DNA of 64,000 bases from Chryseobacterium antibioticum (GTDB lineage Bacteria; Bacteroidota; Bacteroidia; Flavobacteriales; Weeksellaceae): NCBI RefSeq assembly GCF_012927325.1, contig NZ_JABBGI010000003.1, positions 124,001-188,000 of the forward strand. The letters run 5' to 3'. This document shows, piece by piece, positions 51,514-61,534 of this stretch. Below the pieces are notes generated by a model that saw nothing but the letters and a program-made list of their open reading frames with translations, made no database searches and was not told the DNA's origin. The translations under genes were made by a program, and so were the position numbers. Position 1 is the first letter of the stretch. Each line of letters begins with the position of its first letter.

Positions 51514-51537
51514 TGAAACGAAAATTCAACGATATTT

Positions 51538-52728
51538 ATGAAAACAATCAATGATTTCAATTTTAAAGACAAGAAGGCTCTGGTAAGAGTGGACTTTAAT
51601 GTTCCGCAGGATGATCAGCTAAAAGTGACCGATAATACGAGAATCACAGCTGTGAAGCCCACAGTTGAAAAAATTCTTAATGACGGAGGTTCTGTAATCT
51701 TAATGACGCATCTTGGAAGACCAAAAGGTGAAGTGAAAGATGAATTCTCTCTTAAGCATATCGTAGATGAAGTTTCCAGCGTTCTTGGACAGGAAGTGAA
51801 GTTTGTGGATGAATGTATCGGAGAAAAGGCTGAAAAGGCTGCTGCTGAGCTTCAACCTGGACAGATCCTATTGTTGGAAAACCTTCGTTTCCACAATGAA
51901 GAAGAAAAAGGAAATGCAGGTTTTGCCGAACAACTTTCAAAACTTGGTGATGCTTTCGTTAATGATGCATTCGGGACAGCTCACAGAGCACACGCTTCGA
52001 CAGCTGTAATTGCTCAATATTTCGAATCAACTAAATATTTCGGTTTATTAATGGCTAAAGAGCTTCAGGCGATCGATAAAGTATTGAGAAAAGGGGAAAG
52101 ACCTGTAACGGCAATACTAGGTGGTTCTAAGGTTTCAACTAAAATTACCATTATAGAAAATATACTTCCTGCCATAGATAATCTGATTATCGGTGGTGGT
52201 ATGGCTTTTACTTTTATTAAAGCTTTGGGAGGTAAAATAGGGAACTCATTGGTAGAGGAGGACAAGCTTCCTTTGGCACTTGAAATTTTAGGTAAAGCGA
52301 AAGAGCACCAGGTAAAAGTATACCTTCCTTCGGATGTCATTATTGCTGAAGCTTTCAATAACGATGCTGAAAGAAAAGAGTCTGATATTTATGAAATCCC
52401 TGAAGGATGGATGGGGCTTGATGCCGGTCACAAATCGAGAGATCAGTTCAATGATGTATTGCTAAATTCCAGAACAATTCTTTGGAATGGTCCGATCGGA
52501 GTTTTTGAAATGTCAAACTTTGCAGGTGGAACTGTTGCTCTTGGTGACAGTATTGCTGAGTCTACAAAATTTGGAGCATTCTCTCTTGTAGGTGGAGGTG
52601 ACAGTGTTGCTTTTGTAAAGCAGTTCGGTTACGGAGAAAAAGTAAGTTATGTTTCAACAGGGGGAGGAGCAATGCTTGAAAGTCTGGAAGGTTTGGAACT
52701 TCCGGGAGTTGCTGCTATCAATAAATAG
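51538..52728 (+). CDS. pgk: phosphoglycerate kinase
   Basis: Pgk makes ATP from 1,3-bisphosphoglycerate in glycolysis. The 396-residue protein shows [10 protein letters not shown] (18-27), the [16 protein letters not shown] segment, [11 protein letters not shown], the [12 protein letters not shown] motif, [16 protein letters not shown], the nucleotide-binding GGSKVSTK and the C-terminal [13 protein letters not shown]. The two-domain fold and length are typical. It is transcribed alone with a promoter and terminator of its own. Confidence 0.97.
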   Translation: MKTINDFNFKDKKALVRVDFNVPQDDQLKVTDNTRITAVKPTVEKILNDGGSVILMTHLGRPKGEVKDEFSLKHIVDEVSSVLGQEVKFVDECIGEKAEKAAAELQPGQILLLENLRFHNEEEKGNAGFAEQLSKLGDAFVNDAFGTAHRAHASTAVIAQYFESTKYFGLLMAKELQAIDKVLRKGERPVTAILGGSKVSTKITIIENILPAIDNLIIGGGMAFTFIKALGGKIGNSLVEEDKLPLALEILGKAKEHQVKVYLPSDVIIAEAFNNDAERKESDIYEIPEGWMGLDAGHKSRDQFNDVLLNSRTILWNGPIGVFEMSNFAGGTVALGDSIAESTKFGAFSLVGGGDSVAFVKQFGYGEKVSYVSTGGGAMLESLEGLELPGVAAINK

Positions 52729-52748
52729 AATTTTATTTTATATATAGG

Positions 52749-52775
52749 AGACCGTCATGAGTGACGGTCTTTTTT
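52749..52775 (+). terminator. terminator after pgk
   Basis: AGACCGTCA (52749-52757) pairs perfectly with TGACGGTCT (52762-52770), followed by T5. Confidence 0.85.
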
Positions 52776-53158
52776 ATTTTTGGAATATTTTTTTCAATTT
52801 CTGTTTTTTGGTTTTATTTTTTAATTTAGAGTGAATCTATTGTGATTTTTGAAAATCACTGTTAAATTTTCTATTTTGTTAAAAAGATGTGGATATCTGC
52901 GATTTTAGTGAAAATTTATTTTTTCATGTGGTAAGCTTTTTATGTTCAATCTATTTTTTTTTGAACCTGATTTTTATGGTTCGGATTTTTTTTGAAAATT
53001 GAAATTGTCAATTTGGTGATTTTATTTTTCAGCAGTATCGAACTGACTATAAATTAGTACGCTCTCCGATTTTTATTATTAATTTTTGAAAGGATGGAGT
53101 AGGAGAGTTGTATTTTTTACATTTCTCAATTTTCCAATTTTATAGAAATCCAAAAAAG

Positions 53159-53182
53159 AAACCCGGAAAATTCTCCAGGTTT
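53159..53182 (-). terminator. weak terminator after the methyltransferase gene
   Basis: AAACCCGGA (53159-53167) pairs with TCCAGGTTT (53174-53182) with one mismatch. On the minus strand the stem is followed by a T-rich tract. Confidence 0.5.
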
Positions 53183-53243
53183 TTGTTTTTTTAGTCAAAA
53201 TTGATGAAAACTGACCTTCAGAAACGGCTTAAAAATCGATTTT

Positions 53244-54065
53244 CTATCTTTTTTCGATAATGTATATCAAACTTGAAAATTCGTTTGAAAAAAGCGCCTT
53301 TACGTTAGAAATCGTTCCGTAGATGACTGCTTTTAGCCAAAAAAGAGGTGATTTTTTGTATTTTTCGCTCAACATAGAGATGTAAAACGAGTCAAGGACC
53401 AAAGGTTTGATTTTTCTCATTTTCCAGTCCGGCTTTTTGGAAATTAAATTTTCCATACCATTTTTAGAGAAATGATAAATATGTCTCGGTACATCGTAAG
53501 CTGCCCAATATTCTTTGTAATGTTTTGCATCATAAGAAGTAGGATTGGGAACCGCTATGATTAAGAGTCCCTTGTCTTTTAATTTCCCGTGAAATATATT
53601 AAGCATTTCATCCTGATTTTCTACATGCTCGAAAACGTGCCATAAGGTAATGGCATCTAAACTATGATCCGGAATAGTTTGGATGTTATCCAGTACAGTT
53701 GCTTTTGAGATTTTACTGAGTGCTGCTTTTCTTGCATCAGCATCAGGTTCAAAACCGAAGGTTTTAAAATCTTCTTCAATATACTTCACAAATTCTCCCG
53801 CACCGCATCCGTAATCAAGAACTTTTGCTCCTTTTTTTATTCTGTCTGTGAGGATATTTTTTTTGTATTGCAGATTAAAAGACTGCAGGAATTTGTACAG
53901 CTTTTCTTTGAAACTTCCGGAATCCTGGTGGTGGGAAATATAATCTTCGCTTTCATAATATTTGGAAATATTAGATGGAATAGGGGAGGTCTTGAAAACC
54001 CCCTTTGTTTCTGTTTCCTTTATTTCAAATATTTCCTGTGAAAGAAAATGATCCTTTATTCTCAT
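53244..54065 (-). CDS. class I SAM-dependent methyltransferase
   Basis: The 273-residue protein has a class I methyltransferase fold in about residues 75-190: motif I VLDYGCGAGEFVKYI (near 87-101), acidic FGFEPD for motif II, and LWHVFEHVENQDEML for motif IV. The C-terminus has an aromatic segment (WAAYDVPRHIYHFSKNGMENL) similar to methyltransferases of sugar or polyketide pathways. The substrate is unknown. It lies near but apart from mnmG, separated by the parS site at 54157-54172. Confidence 0.85.
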   Translation of the reverse strand: MRIKDHFLSQEIFEIKETETKGVFKTSPIPSNISKYYESEDYISHHQDSGSFKEKLYKFLQSFNLQYKKNILTDRIKKGAKVLDYGCGAGEFVKYIEEDFKTFGFEPDADARKAALSKISKATVLDNIQTIPDHSLDAITLWHVFEHVENQDEMLNIFHGKLKDKGLLIIAVPNPTSYDAKHYKEYWAAYDVPRHIYHFSKNGMENLISKKPDWKMRKIKPLVLDSFYISMLSEKYKKSPLFWLKAVIYGTISNVKALFSNEFSSLIYIIEKR

Positions 54066-54156
54066 TGAATTGATATCTTGATATTTTAAAATTAAAGTAT
54101 TTATGGATTAAATATAACGCTCATAAATACCTTAATTTTTGCTTTTAATTTATAAA

Positions 54157-54172
54157 TGTTTCACGTGAAACA
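54157..54172. other. parS site 1 (ParB centromere)
   Basis: TGTTTCACGTGAAACA is a perfect match to the conserved parS consensus bound by ParB and Spo0J. The palindrome extends to 22 bp (54154-54175). It lies 8 nt outside the mnmG stop codon, in the gap toward the methyltransferase gene. Confidence 0.93.
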
Positions 54173-54180
54173 TTTTTGCT

Positions 54181-56043
54181 TTAACGTCCTAAATAGACTA
54201 GTAAAACGTTTATATCGGCCGGGGAAACACCACTGATCCTGCCTGCCTGTGCAATAGTTTTAGGTCTTACATTGGACATTTTCTGTTTTGCTTCTAAAGA
54301 AAGGCTGGAAATGCTTTTATAATCAAAATCTTCAGGAATTTTTATGTTTTCCAAACGATTTAGCTTAGCTACATTCTCTTTTTCCTTTTCAATATATCCT
54401 TTATATTTAATATTGATCTCTGCCTGTTCTCTTACTTCATCATCATATTGAGAAGTGAATTCTTTGATTACGTCTATGGCATCAAGCTTTTCCAGTGTAA
54501 TATTAGGTCTTGTAAGGAATTGTGAAGCTCTGTAAGCCTGATCTACAGGATTACTATCGATGGTTTCCAAAATAGGATTGATAATACCGGGCTTTAAAGA
54601 GGTTTCTCTTAAAAACGACTCAAGTTCCTGACTCTTAGACACTTTGGTTTCTACTTTTCTTAATCTGTCTTCTTTTGCCAGACCTAAATGGTATGCTTTT
54701 TTAGTTAATCTGATATCTGCATTATCCTGTCTCAATAGAAGTCTGTATTCTGCACGGGAAGTAAACATTCTGTAAGGTTCTTCGGTTCCTTTTGTAATCA
54801 GGTCATCGATTAATACGCCAATATAAGCTTCATCTCTGTTTAGGATGAAATCTTCTTTATCGTGTACTTTATTGTGAGCGTTGATTCCCGCCATTAAACC
54901 TTGTCCTGCTGCTTCCTCATATCCTGTAGTTCCATTGATCTGTCCTGCAAAATATAAATTGTCAATCAGCTTTGTTTCTAAAGTATGCTTTAATTGGGTA
55001 GGAGGGAAGTAGTCATATTCAATAGCGTATCCTGGACGGAACACTTTTACATTCTCAAAACCTGGAATATGTTTCATCGCTTTGATCTGTACATCTTCAG
55101 GAAGAGAAGAGCTGAATCCGTTTACATAGATCTCAACGGTTCTCCATCCTTCTGGTTCTACGAAAAGCTGATGTCTTGTTCTTTCTGCAAAACGGTTGAT
55201 CTTATCTTCTATGCTTGGACAATATCTTGGACCTAAACTCTGGATCGTTCCATTGAACATTGGGCTTCTGTCGAAACCTTCGCGTAAAATATCATGGACC
55301 GTTTCATTAGTATAAACGATATGGCAGCTAAGCTGTTTTGTTAATTTAGGAGTATCTGTATAACTGAACTTTTGAGGATTTTTATCTCCTTTCTGTTCTT
55401 CCATTTTAGAATAATCAAGACTTCTTCCGTCTACTCGGGGAGGAGTTCCTGTTTTCATTCTTCCGGCTTCAAAACCTAAACTTACCAATTGTTCGGTAAT
55501 TCCGAATGCTCTTGGTTCGCCCATTCTTCCTCCGCCTAATTGTTTATCTCCAACATGAATTAGTCCGTTAAGAAATGTTCCGTTGGTTAAAACAACCGAT
55601 TTACTTTTTATCTCAATTCCTAAAGAAGTAACAACTCCGGTTACTTTATTATTTTCTACAATAAGCTGTTTTACCATATCCTGAAAGAAATCAAGATTGG
55701 GTGTATTTTCTAATGCCATTCTCCACTCTTCAGCAAAAAGCATTCTGTCATTTTGTGTTCTTGGAGACCACATCGCGGGGCCTTTTGAAAGGTTCAGCAT
55801 TTTGAACTGAATCGCTGATTTATCGGCTATAATTCCGGAGTATCCTCCCATAGCATCTATCTCTCTTACGATCTGTCCTTTTGCGATTCCTCCCATTGCA
55901 GGGTTGCAGCTCATCTGTCCGATGGTCTGCATATTCATTGTAACAAGTAAGGTCTTTGAACCCAGGTTGGCGGCTGCTGCTGCTGCTTCGCAACCTGCGT
56001 GTCCGGCACCTACTACGATTACGTCATATGTATCTGAAATCAT
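54181..56043 (-). CDS. mnmG: tRNA uridine 5-carboxymethylaminomethyl modification enzyme MnmG
   Basis: MnmG works with MnmE to place carboxymethylaminomethyl groups on U34 of certain tRNAs, using FAD and NADH. The 620-residue protein shows the FAD-binding DVIVVGAGHAGCEAAAAAA (7-25), GQMSCNPAMGGIAKG, the GRMGEPRAFGITEQLVSLGF region, the CPSIEDKI motif and the C-terminal helical domain (IAQAGRISGVSPADINVLLVYL). It is flanked on both sides by perfect parS sites. In many bacteria mnmG lies close to the origin of replication. Confidence 0.96.
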   Translation of the reverse strand: MISDTYDVIVVGAGHAGCEAAAAAANLGSKTLLVTMNMQTIGQMSCNPAMGGIAKGQIVREIDAMGGYSGIIADKSAIQFKMLNLSKGPAMWSPRTQNDRMLFAEEWRMALENTPNLDFFQDMVKQLIVENNKVTGVVTSLGIEIKSKSVVLTNGTFLNGLIHVGDKQLGGGRMGEPRAFGITEQLVSLGFEAGRMKTGTPPRVDGRSLDYSKMEEQKGDKNPQKFSYTDTPKLTKQLSCHIVYTNETVHDILREGFDRSPMFNGTIQSLGPRYCPSIEDKINRFAERTRHQLFVEPEGWRTVEIYVNGFSSSLPEDVQIKAMKHIPGFENVKVFRPGYAIEYDYFPPTQLKHTLETKLIDNLYFAGQINGTTGYEEAAGQGLMAGINAHNKVHDKEDFILNRDEAYIGVLIDDLITKGTEEPYRMFTSRAEYRLLLRQDNADIRLTKKAYHLGLAKEDRLRKVETKVSKSQELESFLRETSLKPGIINPILETIDSNPVDQAYRASQFLTRPNITLEKLDAIDVIKEFTSQYDDEVREQAEINIKYKGYIEKEKENVAKLNRLENIKIPEDFDYKSISSLSLEAKQKMSNVRPKTIAQAGRISGVSPADINVLLVYLGR

Positions 56044-56090
56044 TTTTATATTGCTTATTTAAAGCCTTTAATTTTAATATTTTCTATGAA

Positions 56091-56106
56091 TGTTTCACGT
56101 GAAACA
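56091..56106. other. parS site 2 (ParB centromere)
   Basis: A second exact TGTTTCACGTGAAACA lies 48 nt upstream of the mnmG start codon. Two perfect copies 1.9 kb apart make a chance origin very unlikely. Confidence 0.93.
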
Positions 56107-56190
56107 TTTTTAGAGAATGCACTCTAGGTGGGTTTTAATTGTATCTAGCTTATAGCACTTTACGGATTAGCCTTTAAGTGATTCTTTAAT

Positions 56191-56613
56191 TTATTCAGGA
56201 TTTAAATCTCTGAATTTTGCCAGATAGAAATCTTCCATTCTCCTCATTTCTTTCTCTTCTTCTTCGGTCTTATCCTTGTATCCTGCGAGGTGAAGAATGC
56301 CATGAGCCAAGACCCTTTTTAGTTCTTCTTCATAGTTTCTGGATAGAGTAGAAGCATTGTCCGAAATCCGCTGCAAAGATACGAAAATCTCTCCGCTTAT
56401 TGTTTTACCTTTTACATAATCGAAAGTGATGATATCGGTATAATAATCATGCTGCAGATAATCCTGATTGATCTTAAGCAGATATTCGTCATCGCAGAAA
56501 ATATAATTGATTTCGCCTAGTTTTTTTCCTTCTGAAAGTATAATATCCTTCAGCCATTTTTGATAATCTGTACTGACAGATTCCTGTAAGTTTTCGTAAA
56601 AGAATTGTATCAT
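56191..56613 (-). CDS. ybeY: endoribonuclease YbeY (rRNA maturation)
   Basis: YbeY is a metal-dependent RNase that helps 16S rRNA 3' maturation and ribosome quality control. The 140-residue protein has the family core: INYIFCDDEYLLKINQDYLQHDYYTDIITF, ISGEIFVSL and the zinc motif HGILHLAGYKDK. The last ligand position (usually His in HxxxHxxxxxH) reads Asp-Lys here, as I recall from other Bacteroidota YbeY sequences. It lies 4 nt downstream of the patatin-like gene. Confidence 0.92.
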   Translation of the reverse strand: MIQFFYENLQESVSTDYQKWLKDIILSEGKKLGEINYIFCDDEYLLKINQDYLQHDYYTDIITFDYVKGKTISGEIFVSLQRISDNASTLSRNYEEELKRVLAHGILHLAGYKDKTEEEEKEMRRMEDFYLAKFRDLNPE

Positions 56614-56617
56614 TGTA

Positions 56618-58774
56618 TTAAAACCAGTGTCCTAAAATAACACTGAATATGCCTTTTTGATTGTTTTTAAGTGAGTGGCTAAAATTGATTTTAATCTGCC
56701 CGAAAGGAGATTTATAGCCGGCGGTAAGCCCTACTGAGCTATAGTTTACTTTAACAGTTTCTTCGAAATTGATATCATCCGAAAGATTGGCAAAGCTAAA
56801 ATTCCCGCTTAAGAAATAGCTTTTATTAAATTTAAATTGAATGTCATTGGAAACCAGAACCACATTATTGGCGTTGAGTTGTGCAAAATAGAAGCCTCCA
56901 AAGCTTTTAAAATTGATCAGATTCTGTTCAAAGATCCCACCGAGTCTGTACTGGTAGAACTCCGGAAGATTATCACCAATGGTAACTCCTCCATAAAGAT
57001 TAAGACGGTAAGAGAACTGTTTGGAAAGAGGAATATTAATCCTGATATCTGCCTTAACCTGTATAATTCTTTTTTCTACCTCAGACTTCAATAGATCGAT
57101 TACTTTACCTTCAGCGGCAATATAAATCCCTCTGGAAGGGAAGTCTTTATCGTTCTGGGTATCACTTTTTAAGAATACATAAGGGTTTAAGAAACGCATG
57201 TATCTTTCATGCTGTCCATTTATTTCAGCGCCAAAATAATCGTGACTAATCCCTCCGCCTATGGCGAATTTATCCTTCCACACAGACTGTATATAGGCTT
57301 CATTCCTGAACCATTCCCACTTATCTACCACATTATTATCTATGTTTTTCAGGTCAAAGCTCATTCCTGAAGAGTAGATACCGAAACCTGGGATATATCC
57401 GTTATCAATAAAATAATTCAGATAATATCTGGGCTGATCTCCCACGATAACATCCAGTGAAAGATTTGAATTTTTGAATAAGAGACGTTTTCCCGAATAA
57501 TTCAGAAGAAGTCCGGTTTTAAATACTTCATCATAATGCAATCCGACTTTCAAAAAGTGACGGGCTTCATCCTCTGTAACATAGAGCTTAAGATAATTGG
57601 CATCATTTTCCGGAATGATATCATAGTTGATAAACCTGTAATTATTGGTGGCAACAAGCTTATCTATTTTCTTGTTGATGCTGCCATACGTCTGCATAGA
57701 AGGGAGGCGGAGGCCCATTTTCCCCAAAACGTAGTTTTTACCATATATTTTGCCTCCATCCAATGAAATGCTGTCAATCTTATATACATTGGAATATATT
57801 GGATTTACGCGCTCTCTAAGGCGGTCAAACGACCGTTTAGGAAGCTGATCCAGTATCTTGGTATACTTCATGCCTTCCACATAGCCACTGTCAAGAATTT
57901 TCTTCTTATCATCATAGCTTGTCGCAGTCATTCCCTTAAGATTAGGTTTGATATTGATATCGGTATATTTATACTGTTTTCTGGTATCTCTTTTAATTCC
58001 GAAATCAATGACCTGATTTAGAATTGATATAATATTGCTTAAATCCTCTCTTGTCGATAAATCCTGGTTAAGGTCCACACCGATCACGATATCGATTCCT
58101 TTGTCCTTTAATGGTTTTGATGGATAGTTAACCGTCATTGCTCCATCAATATAAATGCTGTCTCCAATTTTTACCGGATCCATAAGAGAAGGGAAGGCAG
58201 AGCTGGCCATAATGGACTGTACAAGATCTCCCTTTTCGAAGATTTCCATATTTCCGCTTTCCAGATTGGTGGCGACACACATAAAAGGAATAGGCAGCTT
58301 GGAGAAATCATCAATATTGGAAACATTTTTGAAAAGTTCTTTGAGAAGGTAGACATTTCGCTGTCCTGAACTTATAGAGGAGGGTAGGGATATTTTGCCG
58401 TTTTTTAAGGGAATGGATAAAAGATATTTATCTACGGCTTTGTTAAAGAAAGAAGTTTCCTGTCTGGATTTCGGATCCATGATCAAAGAATAGAAATCTG
58501 TATCCATTACGATCTTTTCTATCTCTTTTCCGGAATATCCCGAAGCGTACAAACCACCCACAATGGCACCCATACTGGTTCCGGAAATATAATCTACTTT
58601 TACCCCCAATGAATCTAATACTTTCAGCACTCCTACATGGGAAAAACCTTTAGCTCCGCCACCGGCAAGGGAAAGGCCTATTCTGGGATTTTTGGGTATG
58701 ACCAGATCCTTTTTCACTTGTGAATGGATCATCAGGAGTTGAAATACGAAGAGAAGGATCAGGAGTTTTCTCAT
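56618..58774 (-). CDS. patatin-like phospholipase with BamA-like barrel (PlpD-type)
   Basis: The 718-residue protein starts with a signal peptide (LLILLFVFQLLMIHSQ). The N-terminal patatin domain (about 32-310) shows the oxyanion loop LSLAGGGAKGFSHVG, the nucleophile GTSMG (about 65-69) and DGAMTVNYPS (about 210) with the catalytic Asp. A POTRA-like segment and a C-terminal 16-strand beta-barrel (about 400-718) follow, so it matches the type Vd PlpD layout. It probably lies in the outer membrane with the lipase exported or anchored. It is 2 nt downstream of murF-alr. Confidence 0.9.
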   Translation of the reverse strand: MRKLLILLFVFQLLMIHSQVKKDLVIPKNPRIGLSLAGGGAKGFSHVGVLKVLDSLGVKVDYISGTSMGAIVGGLYASGYSGKEIEKIVMDTDFYSLIMDPKSRQETSFFNKAVDKYLLSIPLKNGKISLPSSISSGQRNVYLLKELFKNVSNIDDFSKLPIPFMCVATNLESGNMEIFEKGDLVQSIMASSAFPSLMDPVKIGDSIYIDGAMTVNYPSKPLKDKGIDIVIGVDLNQDLSTREDLSNIISILNQVIDFGIKRDTRKQYKYTDINIKPNLKGMTATSYDDKKKILDSGYVEGMKYTKILDQLPKRSFDRLRERVNPIYSNVYKIDSISLDGGKIYGKNYVLGKMGLRLPSMQTYGSINKKIDKLVATNNYRFINYDIIPENDANYLKLYVTEDEARHFLKVGLHYDEVFKTGLLLNYSGKRLLFKNSNLSLDVIVGDQPRYYLNYFIDNGYIPGFGIYSSGMSFDLKNIDNNVVDKWEWFRNEAYIQSVWKDKFAIGGGISHDYFGAEINGQHERYMRFLNPYVFLKSDTQNDKDFPSRGIYIAAEGKVIDLLKSEVEKRIIQVKADIRINIPLSKQFSYRLNLYGGVTIGDNLPEFYQYRLGGIFEQNLINFKSFGGFYFAQLNANNVVLVSNDIQFKFNKSYFLSGNFSFANLSDDINFEETVKVNYSSVGLTAGYKSPFGQIKINFSHSLKNNQKGIFSVILGHWF

Positions 58775-58776
58775 AA

Positions 58777-61224
58777 TTAATCTTTTATATAAATCCGTTT
58801 CACCCGGGGCGAAATGGACGTTAACACTTCATAGGTTATGGTTTTGCAGTAGCCTGCGAATTCTTTTAAACTTGGTTTTGCATTAAAAATGGTGACCGTA
58901 TCACCTTCCTTTATGTTGGGGATTTGATCTACGTTGATCATCATCATATCCATACAAATGTTTCCTACAATGGGAGTCAGCGTTTTGTTTACCCCCACAT
59001 TTCCAACCTGGTTACCAATAAGTCTTGGGATTCCGTCTGCATAGCCAACAGGGATGGTAGCAATCCTGGCGGCATGGTCCGGCTTATATTTTCTACTGTA
59101 GCCTACAGATTCTCCGGTATCAACAGTTGATATCTGTGAAATTACGGTTTTAAAACTTACCACAGACTGAAGTTGTTTCTGTATTTCACCACATGGTGAT
59201 TCTCCAATCATTCCGATCCCGATTCTTACCATATCATACTGATGAGCCGTATAACTTGTTATTCCGGAAGAATTAAGGATATGTCGGAGAGGAGTATAGC
59301 CCAGCTTCTCGATCAGATAATTGGAATTCTTTTCAAAAACTTCGAACTGTCTTAATGTAAATTCCCTTTCCTCAGGCATGTCAGAAGAAGATAAATGGCT
59401 AAACATACTCTGAACCTTCATATTTTTGTGGCTTAAAGTTTCACTTAGCTGATCCAATTCAAAATCTTTAAAACCAAGACGGTGCATTCCCGTCTCCAGC
59501 TTGATGTGAATAGGATACTTTTTATCGTATCCGGATTTCTGAACTGCTTCATAGAACAACTCCAGAACCCTGAAACTGTAAATTTCAGGTTCAAGATTAT
59601 ACTCAATAATAGCCTCGTAGCTGTGTTGTTCAGGATTCATGACTATAATAGGCGTGGTAATCCCTTTTTTACGGAGCTCTATACCTTCATCGGCATAAGC
59701 AACACCCAGATAATCAATGTGATGATGCTGTAGGAATTCAGAGATTTCATAACTACCCAATCCGTAAGCATTCGCTTTAACCATGGCCATCATTTTTATT
59801 CCCGGTTTCAATAGGGACTTGTGATAGTTGATATTGTGAAGAATGGCATTGAGATTGATCTCCAGAACGGTATCGTGCTTTCTGAGTTCAAGAATATCTT
59901 TTAGTTTTTCGATCTCAAATTTTCTCGCTCCTTTCAGCAGGATAATCTGGTTTTCAATTTCCGTAAGATGTTTACTGTCAATTAATTCTTTAGTATCTAC
60001 GAAAGTAAAAGTTTTAGATTTAAATAAATTACTGAATTTTGAAATTTCATCGCCAACAAGAAATACAGAATCAAAATTCTGGTCATTCACAAGCTCGGAA
60101 ACTTCTTCATAGAGTTCTTTAGAATTAGAATTAACCCCTACAATATCCGTTAAAACCAACGACTTTTTAGATTTTTTATATTCATTCAGAAACTGAAGTG
60201 CGGTTTTCAGAGAATCCAGATCCAGATTAAAAGAATCATTGATAACAATATTATTTTTAATTCCTTCAATCGCTTCCAGACGCATTTCCACAGCCTTTAA
60301 AGAATTGATTTTTTCAACAATCTTTTGATTATCGATATTCAGTTCCTTTAAAACCGTGACCAAAGCCAAAGCATTGGTCAGTGTAGCTTCATCCCTCTGG
60401 TGAACAGGGAAGCAGATCTCTTCATCAAAATAAACAACCGTAATCTTCTCATCTTTAGAAATATTTTCTTTGATGAAAACCTGGTTGTTCTTTTTAAATC
60501 CGTAAGAAATTAATCTTTTGCTTGAATATAATTCGTGTATCTTTTTGTCAACCAATTCGTTGTCGCCATTGTAAATAATGACTTCAGAATCTTTGAAAAG
60601 TATGATTTTTTCATCAATCAATTCTTCTTCGGATTCAAAATTGGCGGCATGGGCATTTCCAATATGAGTGAGCAGTCCGATCTGGGGATGAAAAATATTT
60701 TCCAGTTTTTCCATCTCATGAGGCTTTGAGATTCCTACTTCAAAAATTCCAAGTTCCTGTGAACTGTTAATTTGGAGCAGAGAAAGTGGAAGACCAATCT
60801 GGGAATTGAAACTTTTCGGACTTTTTACGGTCGGAAATTCATTCCACAGACACTGATAAAGCCATTCTTTTAAAATGGTTTTCCCGTTGCTTCCGGTAAT
60901 TCCTATAGATTTAAGATGAGCATTTTCGAAATGATATTTTGCCAGTTTCTGAAGAAAATCCACCGAATTGTCAACTATGATCCACGTTACATGTTCAAAC
61001 TGCGGATACTGATGTTCAGAAATAATGATATCAATACCACGATCAACTGCAGATTCAATGAATTTTTCACCGGAATTTTTATGCGTATTGATCGCTACAA
61101 ATGCCGTATTTTTCGTTGAATAAATAATTCTGCTGTCAAACGCTATATTTTTGACCACTAGTTCTTTGTCTCCAATGATCTGTGCATTGGTGATCTCTGC
61201 AATTTGTTGTACTGTATAGTTCAT
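58777..61224 (-). CDS. bifunctional UDP-MurNAc-tripeptide--D-Ala-D-Ala ligase / alanine racemase
   Basis: The 815-residue protein joins two cell-wall enzymes. The N-terminal MurF part (about 1-440) has an intact ATP-binding loop GITGSNGKT (108-116) and the NALALVTVLKEL region. The C-terminal Alr part (about 450-815) has the PLP lysine in MVKANAYG, MHRLGF, GYSRKY with the catalytic Tyr, and YADGIPRLIGN. This fusion is known in Bacteroidota. It makes D-Ala and adds D-Ala-D-Ala in a single protein. It leads the operon with the patatin-like gene and ybeY. Confidence 0.95.
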   Translation of the reverse strand: MNYTVQQIAEITNAQIIGDKELVVKNIAFDSRIIYSTKNTAFVAINTHKNSGEKFIESAVDRGIDIIISEHQYPQFEHVTWIIVDNSVDFLQKLAKYHFENAHLKSIGITGSNGKTILKEWLYQCLWNEFPTVKSPKSFNSQIGLPLSLLQINSSQELGIFEVGISKPHEMEKLENIFHPQIGLLTHIGNAHAANFESEEELIDEKIILFKDSEVIIYNGDNELVDKKIHELYSSKRLISYGFKKNNQVFIKENISKDEKITVVYFDEEICFPVHQRDEATLTNALALVTVLKELNIDNQKIVEKINSLKAVEMRLEAIEGIKNNIVINDSFNLDLDSLKTALQFLNEYKKSKKSLVLTDIVGVNSNSKELYEEVSELVNDQNFDSVFLVGDEISKFSNLFKSKTFTFVDTKELIDSKHLTEIENQIILLKGARKFEIEKLKDILELRKHDTVLEINLNAILHNINYHKSLLKPGIKMMAMVKANAYGLGSYEISEFLQHHHIDYLGVAYADEGIELRKKGITTPIIVMNPEQHSYEAIIEYNLEPEIYSFRVLELFYEAVQKSGYDKKYPIHIKLETGMHRLGFKDFELDQLSETLSHKNMKVQSMFSHLSSSDMPEEREFTLRQFEVFEKNSNYLIEKLGYTPLRHILNSSGITSYTAHQYDMVRIGIGMIGESPCGEIQKQLQSVVSFKTVISQISTVDTGESVGYSRKYKPDHAARIATIPVGYADGIPRLIGNQVGNVGVNKTLTPIVGNICMDMMMINVDQIPNIKEGDTVTIFNAKPSLKEFAGYCKTITYEVLTSISPRVKRIYIKD

Positions 61225-61534
61225 TGGTGCCCCCTTCTGCTTTATTTTGAGCTCATAACGGTAAACTTTTGAGGAAAGAGAGATATGATGTTTTTAAACC
61301 ATATTCCTTTTCAAAGTTTTGTCATTTACCTTTACAAGTTAATTTATTTTTTTGAACAATGGTAAAGGCGTAAAATAATTAATAACAGATACCTTCTTAG
61401 GGTGTAAGCATCTTATCGAAGATAAAATTGAGCCCTGCCTGCGGAAAATGGTGATTTTCTGGGGTCTTAAAATGGTCGTGTATTAGAAATAACTCTGCGC
61501 CTTTGCTATTATCAACCGCGATTCAGCGGTTTTA
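61225..61534. other. 310-nt gap between tdk and murF-alr
   Basis: No coding frame was seen. A short hairpin (AACCGC at 61514-61519 with GCGGTT at 61526-61531) sits just after the tdk stop but lacks a T run. The remainder, with the fragment AAGCATCTTATCGAAGAT at 61407-61424, holds nothing I can identify. Confidence 0.4.

Larger units (their letters stand above)
50984..51537. other. 554-nt gap with several DnaA-box-like 9-mers (candidate oriC-type region)
   Basis: No convincing gene was found. Matches near the DnaA consensus TTATCCACA occur at 51091-51099 (TTTTCCACA on the minus strand), 51248-51256 (TTATTCACA), 51259-51267 (TTATCAACA on the minus strand) and more weakly at 51081-51089 and 51359-51367. 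The surrounding DNA is AT-rich, and two parS sites lie 3-5 kb to the right. The right end holds the pgk promoter. No perfect box was seen, so origin function is unproven. Confidence 0.35.
52729..53243. other. 515-nt T-rich gap
   Basis: No coding frame was seen. It has the pgk terminator at 52749-52775 and a weak terminator for the methyltransferase gene at its right end. A DnaA-box-like TGTGGATAT at 52888-52896 (one mismatch) is the only other feature noted in long T-rich low-complexity sequence. Confidence 0.4.

Noticed and set aside
61514-61531. Short hairpin after tdk as a terminator
   Set aside because: Only six base pairs and no T run on the minus strand.
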